A DNA stretch of 64,000 nucleotides from Branchiostoma belcheri (lineage: Eukaryota; Chordata; Leptocardii; Amphioxiformes; Branchiostomatidae). Each line of letters begins with the position of its first letter. The stretch's first letter is position 1. The stretch is taken from the NCBI RefSeq assembly GCF_001625305.1, contig NW_017803824.1, forward strand, positions 1,886,960 to 1,950,959, given 5' to 3'. Both the position numbers and the translations under genes were made by a program. Shown piece after piece: positions 11,713 to 23,750 of the stretch. The notes under the pieces were generated by a model that was given only the letters and a program-made list of their open reading frames with translations, had not been told where the DNA came from and made no database searches.

Positions 11713-14700
11713 CACTGCCTGTTCATTTGCCATTCTCAAGTATTACACATAGTCAAGCACATCTGTACCAAAAATTATCATGTTTGAGCACGTACTAGTA
11801 ATGGCGTGATAGATTTTAAAGTTTACATATATCGAATGCAGATTTTACTGTGCAATTATCCCCAATACAACAATTCTATCCCTGTGTATATATACTTCAT
11901 GGTCATATAGCTATGGTTAATTGAAATTGCTCAGTTGAAGCCAGTCTGCCCAGCCCACTGTAACTAACTTTTCTGCGTACTATGACGGCAGCAGTCGCAT
12001 AGCAACTCTTGCCTGAAGGCATTTAGTAGAACTTCGTGCCGTATATGACATGGAGGTCGCATGGTGTATTACTAAAAATAAAGATAATTGTGCATGATTA
12101 CAAAATTGTCTATTAATCGCCTCATTAGAGAGGGGAGTCGTGATCCAGTTGGAACTATAAAAGTATAGAAGAGAAAATGTTTGCTCAACAGTTTCTGGGT
12201 ATTTGCAGCTCTCCTCAGAAACCATGAGAAGGCGGGAGTTCCCCCAAATAACCCAAAATTCAATCTCATACCACGACAGTCATTTGATCAGCACCATTAT
12301 TTGAAGCTATGCGTTTTTCTTCATTGTGCAAATATGCAAATATTCTACCTTATGCTGGATACCTACCACAGATGCATAGGCATGTTTGATCTGGTTACTT
12401 TGAACTGAAATACTTAACTGTCCTGGAAACTTAATTGAACTTACAGTCTAGTCTGCACTGATCTCAGAATGCATATTATGCGCTATAAGTAGCCTCCATA
12501 GCATGCCAAAAAGTGGGGGTTTGGAGGGTCTTAGCTTCAGGTTCTTTTGGGAGTTTTTGTGTGCTATTTTTTGATTGCATATAGACAACATATCCGGCCT
12601 GGTTGAATTACCCCCGTTTACAGCCGAAGACCACCAAACGCCCAGTTCTATCAGCCTACTACGGAGGCTACGCTATAAGGTCATTTCAAGCTCTATGCCA
12701 CAGGTTTCATTTCCCAGTGAACAGTTACCTGCCGATGTCTATTTTTACCCCACACCTCACCTGAGTCTATTGTGACGTCAATGCCCCGCTTATTTACGAT
12801 GTCTTGACTTTGTTTTGTTTACCATTGACCCCTGATCTTTGTTCACGGTCTGCCGGTTAAGGTAACTTACAAACGTCACTGTTACCATGGAAACGTTTGA
12901 CGTCATTAGAATTACGCAGTGCTTCAGTGATTCCTTGGATGTGTCTGATTTTCACACACGCACCAGACAGACCTCATACTGCAGATCAGAGCTGCGCTCT
13001 GCACTCCGTAGGCTTAAGGTTGGTCTAGCTGTGGAACCATTACATTTCCATATTCATGTACATGTTTTTAGTATCTGATATTATCGTATATTGTGGAATG
13101 AGTATACATTTCTATAAGGCACTTGTAAGTTTAATGCAAACGAAATTGTTTCTCAAGTTTGGACACGTTGACTAATTGAACTACTTCCGTCAGCATCTAT
13201 TTCTGTTCCACTCCTTTTTAGTATTTTCACTTTTGACTAGACATGCTGGACTTCTAGAGTGAAATTGTTCTGGGCATGTGTTTTCCCGTAGTGGGTACTT
13301 TATGATTTCATGTGTTAACTTTTTCATATGCAAGACATTCAAAAGCAAAGTGGTTTCATGAATAGCCTATAGGGGGCATTTCAAGTCTAAGCTGTCGCAA
13401 GTGAGCATCCAGTATCGTTGTACTGAACTGTCAATCAACGTGCAGATCATGTGACGTTCTCATACCATTAATGTCAGGCAGGTAAAACGACCCCTACGAC
13501 CAAGAATATTCTGCACCGGGGATTCGCGTGGTTCTCTAAATAACAAGAACAACCACTCTCTTTGTGTCTCTGTGAGTAGTTGCATTATTAAATCATCCTC
13601 GGCCACTTGACAAGCATGTGATTGTGACTCATGTTATCTGTGTACTCAATTATGCATATTATAAGCGGGCATATGGTTGTCTGTACTTTATGCCTCTTAA
13701 AAGTTTTCACAGAAAAGTATCATGATTACGTCGGTGAAGGTTAGACATACAGGTAATAAGATATGCCAAAAACAGCTTGAGTAACAGTCGATCGGTGTAA
13801 TATACTTTTATATATAATTAGTAGTCAGCTGCCGCCGCGCCGCGTGCCTGCGAAGCTGGTGTGTTACACCGAAAGCCGGCTATACAGATACAGATACAGA
13901 TAGTAACTGTTTTTTTAAATATCATGATTAGTTTGTGGCTTTAAATGACAAGTAAAACATACACTTGTCTGTGTATGCAAAAGTGATGTAAAATCTATCT
14001 TTGGCCATTGTGACAAGCATGTGATCTTGACTGTACCTGTTTACTGAATGAGAGCATGTAGTGTATACAGCAAACATGTTGTGGAGTGTACTCCTGACTC
14101 TATGACGCACTCGACCCTCTACAGTACTTATTAACCAGACAGACAAATAAACTACTGTTCATACTACATCCATTCAATTGTAGGTATGACGCGAGTGACG
14201 AACAGGTTATTTTTAGCGTATACTTCAACCGGTCTTGATTCCAAATGGAATGACAGATTGTTTCCAACCTGAAATTAACAATCTACTAGTGCTAAAAATA
14301 AGATGACTGCTTGATAAAAACTTTCCCTAAGTATTTGAGCTACTCGAGATGAAAAACGCGTTTGATCCAACAAAAAAAAACAAGGATGACAGAAAGTTCT
14401 TATTTTAGTTTTTCATCGAATTATGTACAATTTATATGCCAGACAATTAGTTAGGTTGGATTTTTGGATTTTCTTCATTTGATTGTTCTGTCATCACGTC
14501 AGCTAAATGAGAATGTTTACCAAGATAGCGTGCATGTCGAAATGTATGTCGAAATGTACAGGTTGGAGAAAGTTTCTTACCTCTTGGTCTCTTCGGCTGG
14601 CTCCAAACGAATTTCGCAAATCCAATGCCCACTGCCGGTCATACTGTAGATAATCCATTGGTCTGTAGATGAAGCTACAGCGTATCTCAAATCCAAGGGA

Positions 14701-15261
14701 AATGTTCCGTTTTTTAATCCGAAAATGTTGCTGTGTTGATGAAGCTATTGGTCTGATTCCTCCTGTTCTTCTCTGTACACTGACGCAGCGAATTCCAGAT
14801 TCCTCTCTTTTATACCCTGTGAAAACACGTGACGAAACGGCAAAACTGAGTCATACATCGCATTAACACATGTGAGTCGACAAAACAACGATTAGAATTA
14901 CACCAGTCCTTATAAGGGTACATGTGGGCGGAGCTAGTGCTGTAAGTAATCGTCTCACTTGTCACGACCTATGACCTCATGATCACTGCAGGTTGCCAAA
15001 GAACGACACCTAGCGGAGGAAGCTAGTATTGATCAAAAAGTCGTTTCGGCAAAACCAAGGGTGGCATACTCCTAGTATTGGACCCTGTCTGGCCAATGGA
15101 TACTGATACTGTCCTTTGTCACCCTAGGATCTGCTGGGAGATTACAGTGCTTTTTTAAAAAAGCATGTTTATACTTAAAAAGAATTCACTAAATAGTTAA
15201 AAAAAATTCACTAAATAGTATGTTTTTTCGTACGTTGCAGAACTGCATGACAGAGAACACC
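11713..15261. other. Spacer between receptor genes 1 and 2; no supported gene
   Basis: This stretch holds AT-rich sequence, a short repeat shared with 51470-51580 (at 13826-13900), and fold-back remnants: 13735-13790 resembles the 63498-63604 element, and 15100-15146 is the right end of a CTCCAAGCAG-type MITE. A CRE-like TGACGTCA is not present. GTTTGACGTCATT near 12896 carries TGACGTCAT with a preceding T, a plausible ATF half-palindrome. The exon-like segments at 12585-12690 and 12887-13015 lack consistent frames or family resemblance, so I call no gene. Confidence 0.5.
13826..13900. repeat. Dispersed repeat with CAGATA tandem edge
   Basis: The core GAAGCTGGTGTGTTACACC followed by CAGATACAGATACAGATA recurs in inverse orientation at about 51470-51580 in the TBC gene, where it reads GTGTAACACACCAGC after TCTGTATCTGTAT. 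Two copies in 64 kb at unrelated places indicate a dispersed element. The inner ACAC/GTGT block is itself a small inverted repeat. Confidence 0.7.
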
Positions 15262-18200
15262 ATGGCCATGGACCGACGTACATACAAGAGTTCACTCTTC
15301 TTCACAGCAATTCTGTTTTCTATACTCATTTCGGTAAGCATTGCCCTTTTCTTGGACATGACTATTTCGTTGAACTATTTGATACATGTTCAGTGCTGTC
15401 CATGTTTGATATTTGTGCTAATATAATATGATATAATATAAGGAACAATACATGGGTGTCAAACATTTTTTGTTTTTCATTTTTCTTGTCCAGCCCGCGA
15501 CTGCCGACCGCAGGTGCAACAAACCTTACAGATACCTGGACTCGGACGGGAAGTGCAGAAGATGCCCTATTCAGGAGGTAACCTCGATGTGACGTTATTT
15601 CCATAGACGGTTTAGTAACAGTATACTGCTCTTTATGATCAATCTTATCGTATTTTATTGTCTCTCTCGCCAACTTGAGCATTACATGGTCAGTGGTAGT
15701 TTTGATAGGACGATTGGGACCAAATCCAAAGAAATTAAGATCAGATCTTTGGTACCTATATCACATCTGTCCATGACACAAAAAATACATGTCATTCATA
15801 AAATAGGGACTATGTCACAAGCAGAGAGTTCGACAAGAGGTACCTTTGTGTGTCAGATTTGGCTATTATCAAGTTCATTACATTCTATTTATTGATATGG
15901 TTGCAGAGGTGCGAAATCGGGTTCACCATAAAGGAACAGTGCGGTAACGGCAAGCCGCTACAGTGTGTGGAGTGTCGTGAGGAGAAGGGCTTCACGTGTG
16001 TGGAGGGAGTCAGACAGTCCTGTATCCTGTGTGACAGGCTGAACAGGGCGGAGAAACACCCCTGTACGGTCAGGAACCAGGCGGAGTGCGGAGAGTGCCT
16101 GCCAGGGTATGTGAAGACTATAACTTATAATATGTCCAACCACTGAGTAAAGAGACTCTTTTTACCAACCAAGTCTTTTATTCAGCCGACGTTTAAATTT
16201 CGGTGACTGTCTGTCACCTTCCTCAGGGCAATTCTGACTGGTTCAAATTACTCTCCAAGCAGAGGTTATGGGGGAATGATCGTTAGTTTTTTTAATTGTA
16301 TATACGACCGTTTATTTTGTAGCTACCCCGGTGGCCGGTGACCTTCTCTTTTGTAGAGTTGTACAAACATGATTATCGCAGTATTGTGCATGTAAAATAA
16401 ACAAACATTTAGAGGAAAGCAAGAAAGCAAGGTACTGAGATGATTATTGAGAGTAGGATTCCGATTTCTACGCAGGTATTACAAAGATGACTGGTTGGAT
16501 ATGTGCCTTGATTGTTCTGAAGACAGGAACAATCGCCCGGAGTGCAGGATCACTTCTACCACAAGGCCAGCATCAGTCAAAACATCAACAACACAGTCAC
16601 TAAATACAGCCATAGGCCATCGCGTCACCATGACAGCAAAGCAAGGTTGGAAGAACTTCCTGTTGATGATTAGGGTTTGATTAAGAGATTTGTACACCTG
16701 CTGTACAATTTCAAATATAAAGCAAAATACAAAGTAAAGCCTAAAAAAGACTACCCATTTTGATCAGGAGGTAGATACACATTTACTAGTAAACATCCCT
16801 GTCGCGATTTCCTTGCTGAATAGACAAATAAACAAATAATCAATGAATACATGAGGGGCGTTTTGGCCATGAATATTGATATTGTAACAGGCAAGACCCT
16901 CCTTGTTATCATTTCATTCTTACTCATACCATTGACTCCTCTGAATTAAGATTTGTTTTGCTTTGTACAGGAAATGACCCAGTAATAAAGACGGCAGCGA
17001 AGACAGATCATCGCGTTCTGGAGAGCACCTGGCCATTGATGCTGGTTCTAATGTCAGTGTTCATGGTCATCCTGGTGGTTCTGATCGCCATGTATGCCTA
17101 CAAGTCGTTGGGCAGGCGTTGTGGGAGAAGAGAAAAATCAGAAGAAGTAGCACCTCATTCTAAGCAAGGGTCCCCGCTCAGGATGAAGGCTCTGGCAGGT
17201 ATGTGGACATTTCGTAGTTTGTCAAAAGCTCTTACTTGTAAGAAAAATACCTCAGGCAAAATCGACGAAAACTGCAAAGTTCGATGACTCGTAATCTGAA
17301 TCTCATCTTAACTTTTGCAAATCGGCATCATGCCAGGTCAGAGCTATACCTTTGTGTGTTGTACAAAAAGCGTCAGCAAAACCTGAAATTTACATTTGAC
17401 GTGAATCACTCGACTGAACTTGGATTCCATTGTCCTGTTGGTCTAGACATGGCTGTAATAGAAGATGAGACTGACCCCCTGACCAGCACGACAACAAACA
17501 ACACAAGAGACAAGAGGAAACCATCGCTGAACACCCAGCTGTCTACAGGATCGTTCCTCGTGGTGCCGGGCACACAGGAAGAGCTGCAGCTCCTCATGGC
17601 TTCTGCAGCCAATTCCGAGGCAAATAGTGCAGTCAGCACACCCTCAATTTCACCTAGAGCGCGAGGTAGGTTTGATTTTGTGATATTAAGCATCTCAGTT
17701 AAAACAAATACTTATATATTTTTATCTATGTCTGTTCTCGCTCAGCGTTAGCAGCCGGACAGCCTAGACAGAACACTGTCAGAGTTTTGCGCAAATTTGA
17801 ATATCTGTCTGTCCCTGATAATAGCAATTTCCTTCGGAAGATTGTTTCAAAGTTCCATAGTTGATGGTAGAAAAGTTTCAAATATTGTTTGATTTCGAAT
17901 ATTGAAATTATCAAAACAAATTCGATTTACATACATTTTAAGCTACTCATAAAGACTTAAATATTGATAATGTACATGAACGTGGCTTGCAAGAGAAGGT
18001 AATGCTTACCCAGTTGAAAAACTACACTCTCTGTACAGAAATCTGTTTGAACTAAAATTAATCTCTGGCATCCTCTAGTCAAAACCACAGCACCCCTCAA
18101 TAATGAATGTTCTAAATGATTACAGGTCTCCACAATCGGGGCCTCAGTAGTTCCAGCTCCACGACTACCATGGAAGACACCGCGGGTCAGTCCGACGATG

Positions 18201-19914
18201 TGTTCAGCGATCATGGTGAGTGATGTTAACGTAAATGTTCAACATCCACAGCATCGTTACGTACTGGGTTGCTTTGTGTCTTGAAAATAAGGTTTCCATT
18301 TCTGTTTAACCTTGCATTTCGCGTGCACTGTTAGGCAACTTTTGGGCCAGTCATCCATATTTATTCTGGGCTATCTATTTCTCACCTGTTGTGCCATATT
18401 TCTTTATTTTGGCAGAGGAATATAGCTCTTTTCAAGGACTGCAGTTACGGCTAGATGTGGAGGCAGCTTTCCCCACATCTCTACAATCTGCTCCGGTGAT
18501 CCAAATCACTCCTCCCGGTCCTGGGGACAAATCTACGAGAGACCGCTCCCCCGTACCCTCAACCAGCCGGGACTCGGTAAGAATTTTAAAAACATATATT
18601 CCAACATGTAATTACAAGACACTGACAGTGTTACAGGGAGAAACTAAGGAATAGGTTGTAATATTAAAAAAAAAATATAACAATTACAATGTTCCGCACT
18701 TCCGCACATTATCTATAGCACCAAATGTTGCTACAAGGCATTTCAGTACATATATGTGTACTGAGGACTTAAGACTATATTCAACTTTAAGCTTTATTCA
18801 TAATCACTTCAATTGTATTCTGTTTTGTTGCTCAAAGGGAAAGTTTGCTGGAACCCAAACTACAACTTTCTTCACCGCTGGTCGGCACGACTCCCTACAG
18901 AGCAACTCCTTGGAACCAACTGACGACATCTCTGATGTACCAGACCAACAGGTAGATGATGAACATCAGCCTTTAACACAAACTCCCACTGTCGACGAGG
19001 GACAAGACACCAAATATAGAGAGAAGCTTGACACTGCCCTTAAGAAGGGGAAAGGTACAACACGACTTTGGACGTATATCACACTGACACGAACAGCTAT
19101 AGTTATTGTACAATATAAACTGATGTGTTCAGTTGTGTTAACTTTCTTCATTGTATTGGCAACAGTTTTGTCTGTAAATTGAATCACTGTCCGCCTCACG
19201 TTTGATATAATATCAAAGGGATATAAGGTTATCAAACTATGTATCATTATCACGACTGAGCCTGGCGAGCCTAATTTAATAATACGCGAACAGGAAGACA
19301 AAATTGATGAGCGTTTAATCTACAAAATATGCTGTAAGAGAACCTAATGTCCAATCAGATCCTAGGTGGCAAAAGACAGTATCAAATTGGCCAAGCAATA
19401 TCCATACGCCATATCCATAGCCCATACGCCACCCTATGGACCCTCTCTGGCGAATGGATACTGCTTGGCCAATTTGATACTGTCTTTTGCCACCCTAGGA
19501 TCTGCTTGGAGATTAAGAGAACCTAAGCTAAGCTACGTTTCTCTCGTTTGGCCTGCAGACATATCCCTGAAGGACGGTCTACAGAGTTATGACGTTGTAC
19601 AGCGCCTGGCACAGATCCTGGACCAGGGCGGCGTGCTGCCCACAGACCCTGACTACCAGAACGTGTTCCAGGCACTGGGTGTGCCCAGGGACAAGATTGA
19701 CAGCTGTCACAAAAACAAGACTGTCACCAGCCCCACGCTGTCGCTCCTGCAGTATCTAGAGAGCTACACCCACAGGTACGAGAAGAACATGTCAGATCTG
19801 ATAGCTGTACTCCACAGGTACGAATCTTACGAAGCTGTGATGTACTTGTGTACTCAAGTCATGAATTTCAAGCCTGAAACAGGCAACTTGCCTAATGTGG
19901 AATGTGAGAGCTAA
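15262..19914 (+). CDS. TNF-receptor-like protein with death domain, EDAR-like (array gene 2)
   Basis: Ten coding exons give 598 residues: 15262-15333, 15494-15577, 15907-16106, 16476-16645, 16971-17198, 17447-17665, 18126-18215, 18416-18576, 18838-19054, 19559-19914. The start is ACCATGG at 15262; an in-frame ATG at 15247 has a poor context, and a 3' splice site ends at 15240 in the leader. The signal peptide is residues 1 to about 28. Cysteine-rich repeats at 33-150 include ECGECLPGYY, strikingly like EDAR. The membrane span is 196-219. The long acidic, Ser/Thr/Pro-rich tail has TQEE, which fits a TRAF2-type motif. The death domain is 481-598, ending in a helix with YEAVMYLCTQVMNF; the family Trp is replaced by DYQNVF. 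The exon 4 donor (CAAG|GTTGGA) is weak but is the only one that fits the phase. Exon 6 could start earlier, at 17342, in the same frame. Role as for gene 1, inferred. Confidence 0.83.
16160..16275. repeat. Fold-back element remnant in intron 3
   Basis: The phrase CACCTTCCTCAG after a TGTCTGTC block resembles the ends of the elements at 56938 and 58346. It is followed by CTCTCCAAGCAGAGGTTATG, the terminus of the 43676-43787 family. These are truncated or diverged fragments in the intron, with no coding meaning. Confidence 0.45.
19345..19515. mobile_element. Fold-back MITE with 8-base target duplication, CTCCAAGCAG family
   Basis: Long inverted arms pair CAGATCCTAGGTGGCAAAAG with its complement and continue through GACAGTATCAAATTGGCC, around a short centre. 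The flanks at 19337-19344 and 19516-19523 are both AGAGAACC. The right end reads CTGCTTGGAGATTA; the left end (TAATGTCCAATCAG) has drifted. The element ends 43 bases before the death-domain exon of receptor gene 2, so it occupies the branch-point and tract region of that intron. Relatives lie at 44066-44242 and 50936-51088, with single ends near 10059, 15130, 40254, 54027 and 60483. The 8-base duplication points to hAT-type mobilisation (inference). Confidence 0.85.
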
Positions 19915-20568
19915 GGATATGTTTTTGATAGTACATGGTTTATGTTAGAAGAATTGAATACATATCTATATACCTGTACAATCCATGACCCTCATAGTTC
20001 TGTACATATTGGTCGATTTAGTGTAAAGGAAGTATGAGGACTGGGACTCATATATCATACTGTAGTGTACTTTTGAGAGCTGTGAACATACGTTTATACA
20101 CGTATGCGTTAAAGGGTTTAGGAATGATTTAATGAAAGATTGCAAGGTTTGTTCAAAGTCTCATCATTAGAAATGGATGAACATTGTGTATAGTTATGTT
20201 TTTGTCAAAACTATGTTCTGACATGGTTCTTGATATCGTATTAGGATCCTCATATTGTACAAACTTACGTTGTTGTATATGCTGCTTTACCAAGCTTATT
20301 AGCTGGTGTTTGAAGCCATAAGGTCTTAGTGACTGTAAAGAAATGTAATATTTTTGTACATAAAAAACAATGTTTTGTACCCAGTGGTCACATAGGTAAA
20401 TGCTGCATGTTCAGTCAGATCAAAAGGTATAGGGCCGAGTATCATGCCGAATGTGACATAGCCGTGTTACACAATGGCGATATCTGTATATTTTATTATT
20501 TGTGACATAGTAGGATGACAGTTAGATATACGTTTGCAAAGTCATTAAGTTGCGTGAGAACGCGCTCC

Positions 20569-20574
20569 AATAAA
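20569..20574 (+). terminator. Candidate poly(A) signal of receptor gene 2
   Basis: AATAAA lies 655 bases after the stop and is followed by a T/GT-rich region. A second AATAAA at 20627-20632 is an alternative. Confidence 0.6.
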
Positions 20575-21399
20575 AGATGCCATAGTAACATTTTTTACTG
20601 TCAGGCTGGCTGCTATTTGTTTTGGGAATAAACCTATCCGGTGTCGAAAAACCAACTTGTATTGATTGTTTGATGTTGTATAAACTCATGTCCCTCTACA
20701 AGCGATTTATATCTACTATTGAGTGTCTACAAAAATATTACAAATTGTTCCAGAAAAACAAACAATAACAACACAGAAATACAGAAATATGATCTTCTTA
20801 CTGAGTTTGATTACCCACTCCCAAGCTGTCTTACGGTCAAACCTTAGCTCAAGAAGCACTACGCTAAAAAAACATATCTGTGGTCTTACATGTCACATTT
20901 CTGCTTTAAAAATATTCCCAGTTCTACAGTGCTGCCCCATAGATTATATATCACTTAATACTGTGATAAATATTACGCTTAATACTGTATTCTTTAATGG
21001 TGGACGAAACTAGAACTCCTTTGATTATCCACTCAGAAGCTGTCGTAAGCTAAAACTTAGCTGTTTCCCAAGCAAGAAGCACTATGCTAAATGGTCTTAC
21101 ATATGTCACATTTGTGGTTAAAAATACCCCCAATTCTACAGTGCCATCCCAAAGATTCTATTACTCAATACTGCGGTAAATTCATGCTTGATGCTTGTCT
21201 TTAATAGTCTTTATTTGCAAAATAATGGTGGACAAATATCACGTATCTCCAACCTGGGTTATGAGGATGATGCAACTCAAGCAGCCTCGTCAACAGATTC
21301 TTTAGGAGAGTAAATAAAACTACCCAGCCATGCTACAATTGCATAGCCGGTCTCTCTCAAATGCGCCTGCTACCTATGCAGTAGGGGAATCCCCTTTGT

Positions 21400-21490
21400 C
21401 ACGTCAGCTGATGAAATAGAGTCTCGAGTCTGATGCAACGCAGAGCCAGAGACCTTCACGTCATCCACCCACAACGGAACGAAGGGGCAG
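21400..21490 (+). other. Possible 5' UTR first exon of receptor gene 3
   Basis: GGGGCAG|GTAAGTATT at 21484-21499 is a perfect 5' splice consensus, and receptor gene 3 has an unpaired 3' splice site ending at 23676, 74 bases before its ATG. Pairing them would give a non-coding first exon. The 5' edge is unknown; 21400 is a placeholder. The link is inference from splice-site quality only. Confidence 0.35.
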
Positions 21491-22835
21491 GTAAGTATTA
21501 CACCGTGAAGTTTCTGTTCCTGATGTAATCCAAAGTCTCACTAGACGAGTGTAGAAATGGTGTAGAAATTCTGTCTGTGTTTTAATGAAAGGGGACTATA
21601 TTACGGCAGGTGCTATAGCCGACCGTCTGACCACGTGAGGCGGGGCACGGGCGAAACGCCGGCCGGTCAAATCTGTTTTTTTCTATTAAGTTCTAAATGT
21701 TTTCCTCCTATTTTGACACAATTATTTGATACCTCGGCATTAGCTGTACCGGGGTATCAAACGTTAGGTCTTACTTCGTGAGGAATGACCAGAGCGATGG
21801 CAAATTGTTACTTTAAGACCAAGGAGGTTGATTTCGCAACCACTTCCGGTCGCCATATTTTGACACACCTTTTTTTTGCGTAACGCACGGTACAGACTGA
21901 TGCCTAGCTTTTGTGTGTGTGAAAATTTGTGCAGAGCTATGTGTATGCTGAGAGAGCCTCCACAGAAATTTGTTGGTTGTACATCTGATGTGTTTTATTT
22001 TTTTCACATTCAAAAGTTTGCCCTCACACTACCTCTCTGCCTTTACATTAGACTCAGCAAATTCTTTAATCTTATTTATCAATTACTGTGATTTCTCTCT
22101 GAATAAAATGCCCAAAGGCAATGTGTCAAGAAACTTGATTCAGTAAATTGAATATTTCGGAGGCCACTACTTAGAACATTAACAGAAGAACCCGACAACG
22201 ACACAAAAAAAGGGTGCACACCATGTTACTTTTTATTCAGCATACTAGGGCCCTACTGGTATTCACTGTTAAAACTGTGATTACAGTTTTAGTTTATATC
22301 AATAGAAATAATTGGGAATGAATATGGAATCATCCTTTTCACATTTGTGCCAAATACACATGATAACATTGCCGCAGTAAGGTTACAGGTCAAAGGGCAA
22401 ATTCTTTGCTCTCTGCTCACCTGTTCAGGTGTATACATGTACGTGACGAGAATACAAATTGCCTTAAAAGCACAAAGGTCAAATTGTGCACATTGGAACT
22501 AGACGCCACGAATACCATTGGTCTCTATATTTCCATTATTAACTTACTACTGTAATCTAAAGGTTCTAAAGGGCAACAGAGGCATCCTTGATTTAGTAAG
22601 TTTTGTCGCAATCTCAATGACATAGTGACGTTAAGTACGCTGCGTTCTTTAAATAAGGCACAGTGGGAGCGGCCCCTGTTCGGTTGACTGCACAGAAATG
22701 TCCATGCTGTGAATAGCCCACTGTGCAAGTCTACATACCTGCTTAAGTCCTAACTGCCTTTATGTGCGTCTGTGTGCGTTCCAAAGGAAGGGGGCGTATC
22801 GATTACTTAAGCTACTATTTACATTTACCTGGACG

Positions 22836-22862
22836 TTTCCCGCCAGAAAATATGGCGGGAAA
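22836..22862. promoter_or_regulatory. Paired inverted E2F-like sites
   Basis: TTTCCCGCC and GGCGGGAAA flank a 9-base AT-rich spacer, making a palindrome of two sites that each match the E2F consensus. It lies about 900 bases upstream of the start codon of receptor gene 3, inside its presumed leader intron. Function is untested. Confidence 0.4.
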
Positions 22863-23750
22863 CTATTTAGTCAACAGGATTCACCTGCAAACGACATATA
22901 TGAGTTGCAAACGACATACGTTTGAACAAACCTACCTCTGCGAGATCCGTGCTCCCAGGTGATCATTGCACGAGTTCCAACTCGCTCTTCCAGGACCCGG
23001 GTACACAGTCTCATCGGACCTTGGCCTGTAGTCGATTTGCAGACCAAAGTCTACGAGTCGAACCGTTGACCATTGCTGATGCAATCGTCTTCGACCATTG
23101 CCTACCAATCTTGCCTACTTGCACAGCGTTAAGGTTCACTAGTTCACGAACCATAAAATCTGCAGCAGGCTTCCCATACTTACACGAAGTTTTAGGAAGC
23201 GTGAACAAAGAAGGCCTCTGCATGCCAGACAGGGCTTGTTCGCCTGAAGGCACAGGTGAAACTTAACTGCCAAACCCCACAATGCTTTGCGCGACTGAAA
23301 CAAACTTAACAATTGGTCCATTGAAATGTACAATGGACTTTGCGACATTGCCCTATCATATTTCGTACATACTAAACGACGCTACACATGTATTTCTTGG
23401 ATGTACCCCCTCTGCCCAAAAAACTGCACAACATATTTTTCTATCCACACATGTTAATAATTCATGCTACTAAGTGATACACATATACGTAGATGTTTCT
23501 ATGTCACTCTTCATTCATACAATATATTATCATTAAAATCACACAATACGAATTGAGTTGAGTTTGATGCGTTTATTTTTATCCATTTTCATAGATGCCG
23601 CATAATGCAGTGGTTTATGTTGCTTTTTGGGCATTGCTAAAATGTCATTTTATTTCACTTTCATTTTCATTTGCAGCTTACCCTACATCGCAAACATTAT
23701 ATTGCCGTCGGCGATTTCCAACTGATCCTACAGTCATCACATCCTTGAGG

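Larger units (their letters stand above)
20640..23500. other. Spacer between receptor genes 2 and 3; no supported coding gene
   Basis: A duplicated segment is recognisable: 20810-20950 and 21020-21160 share AAGAAGCACTA-GCTAAA, GGTCTTACAT-GTCACATTT and TTCTACAGTGC. A possible untranslated first exon of receptor gene 3 ends at 21490. Paired E2F-like sites lie at 22836-22862. No reading frame here shows family resemblance. Confidence 0.5.

Noticed and set aside
11263-11798. Open frames of 80-158 residues on both strands
   Set aside because: They are Cys-Val or His-Thr readings of the GT repeat and have no biological composition.
12575-13078. Two short + strand frames near splice-like signals
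   Set aside because: No family resemblance, no consistent phase with each other or with either flanking receptor gene.
17284-17446. Upstream extension of exon 6 of receptor gene 2
   Set aside because: The frame is open and an in-phase AG exists at 17341, but the tract before TCTAG at 17446 is a much better acceptor; kept only as an alternative.
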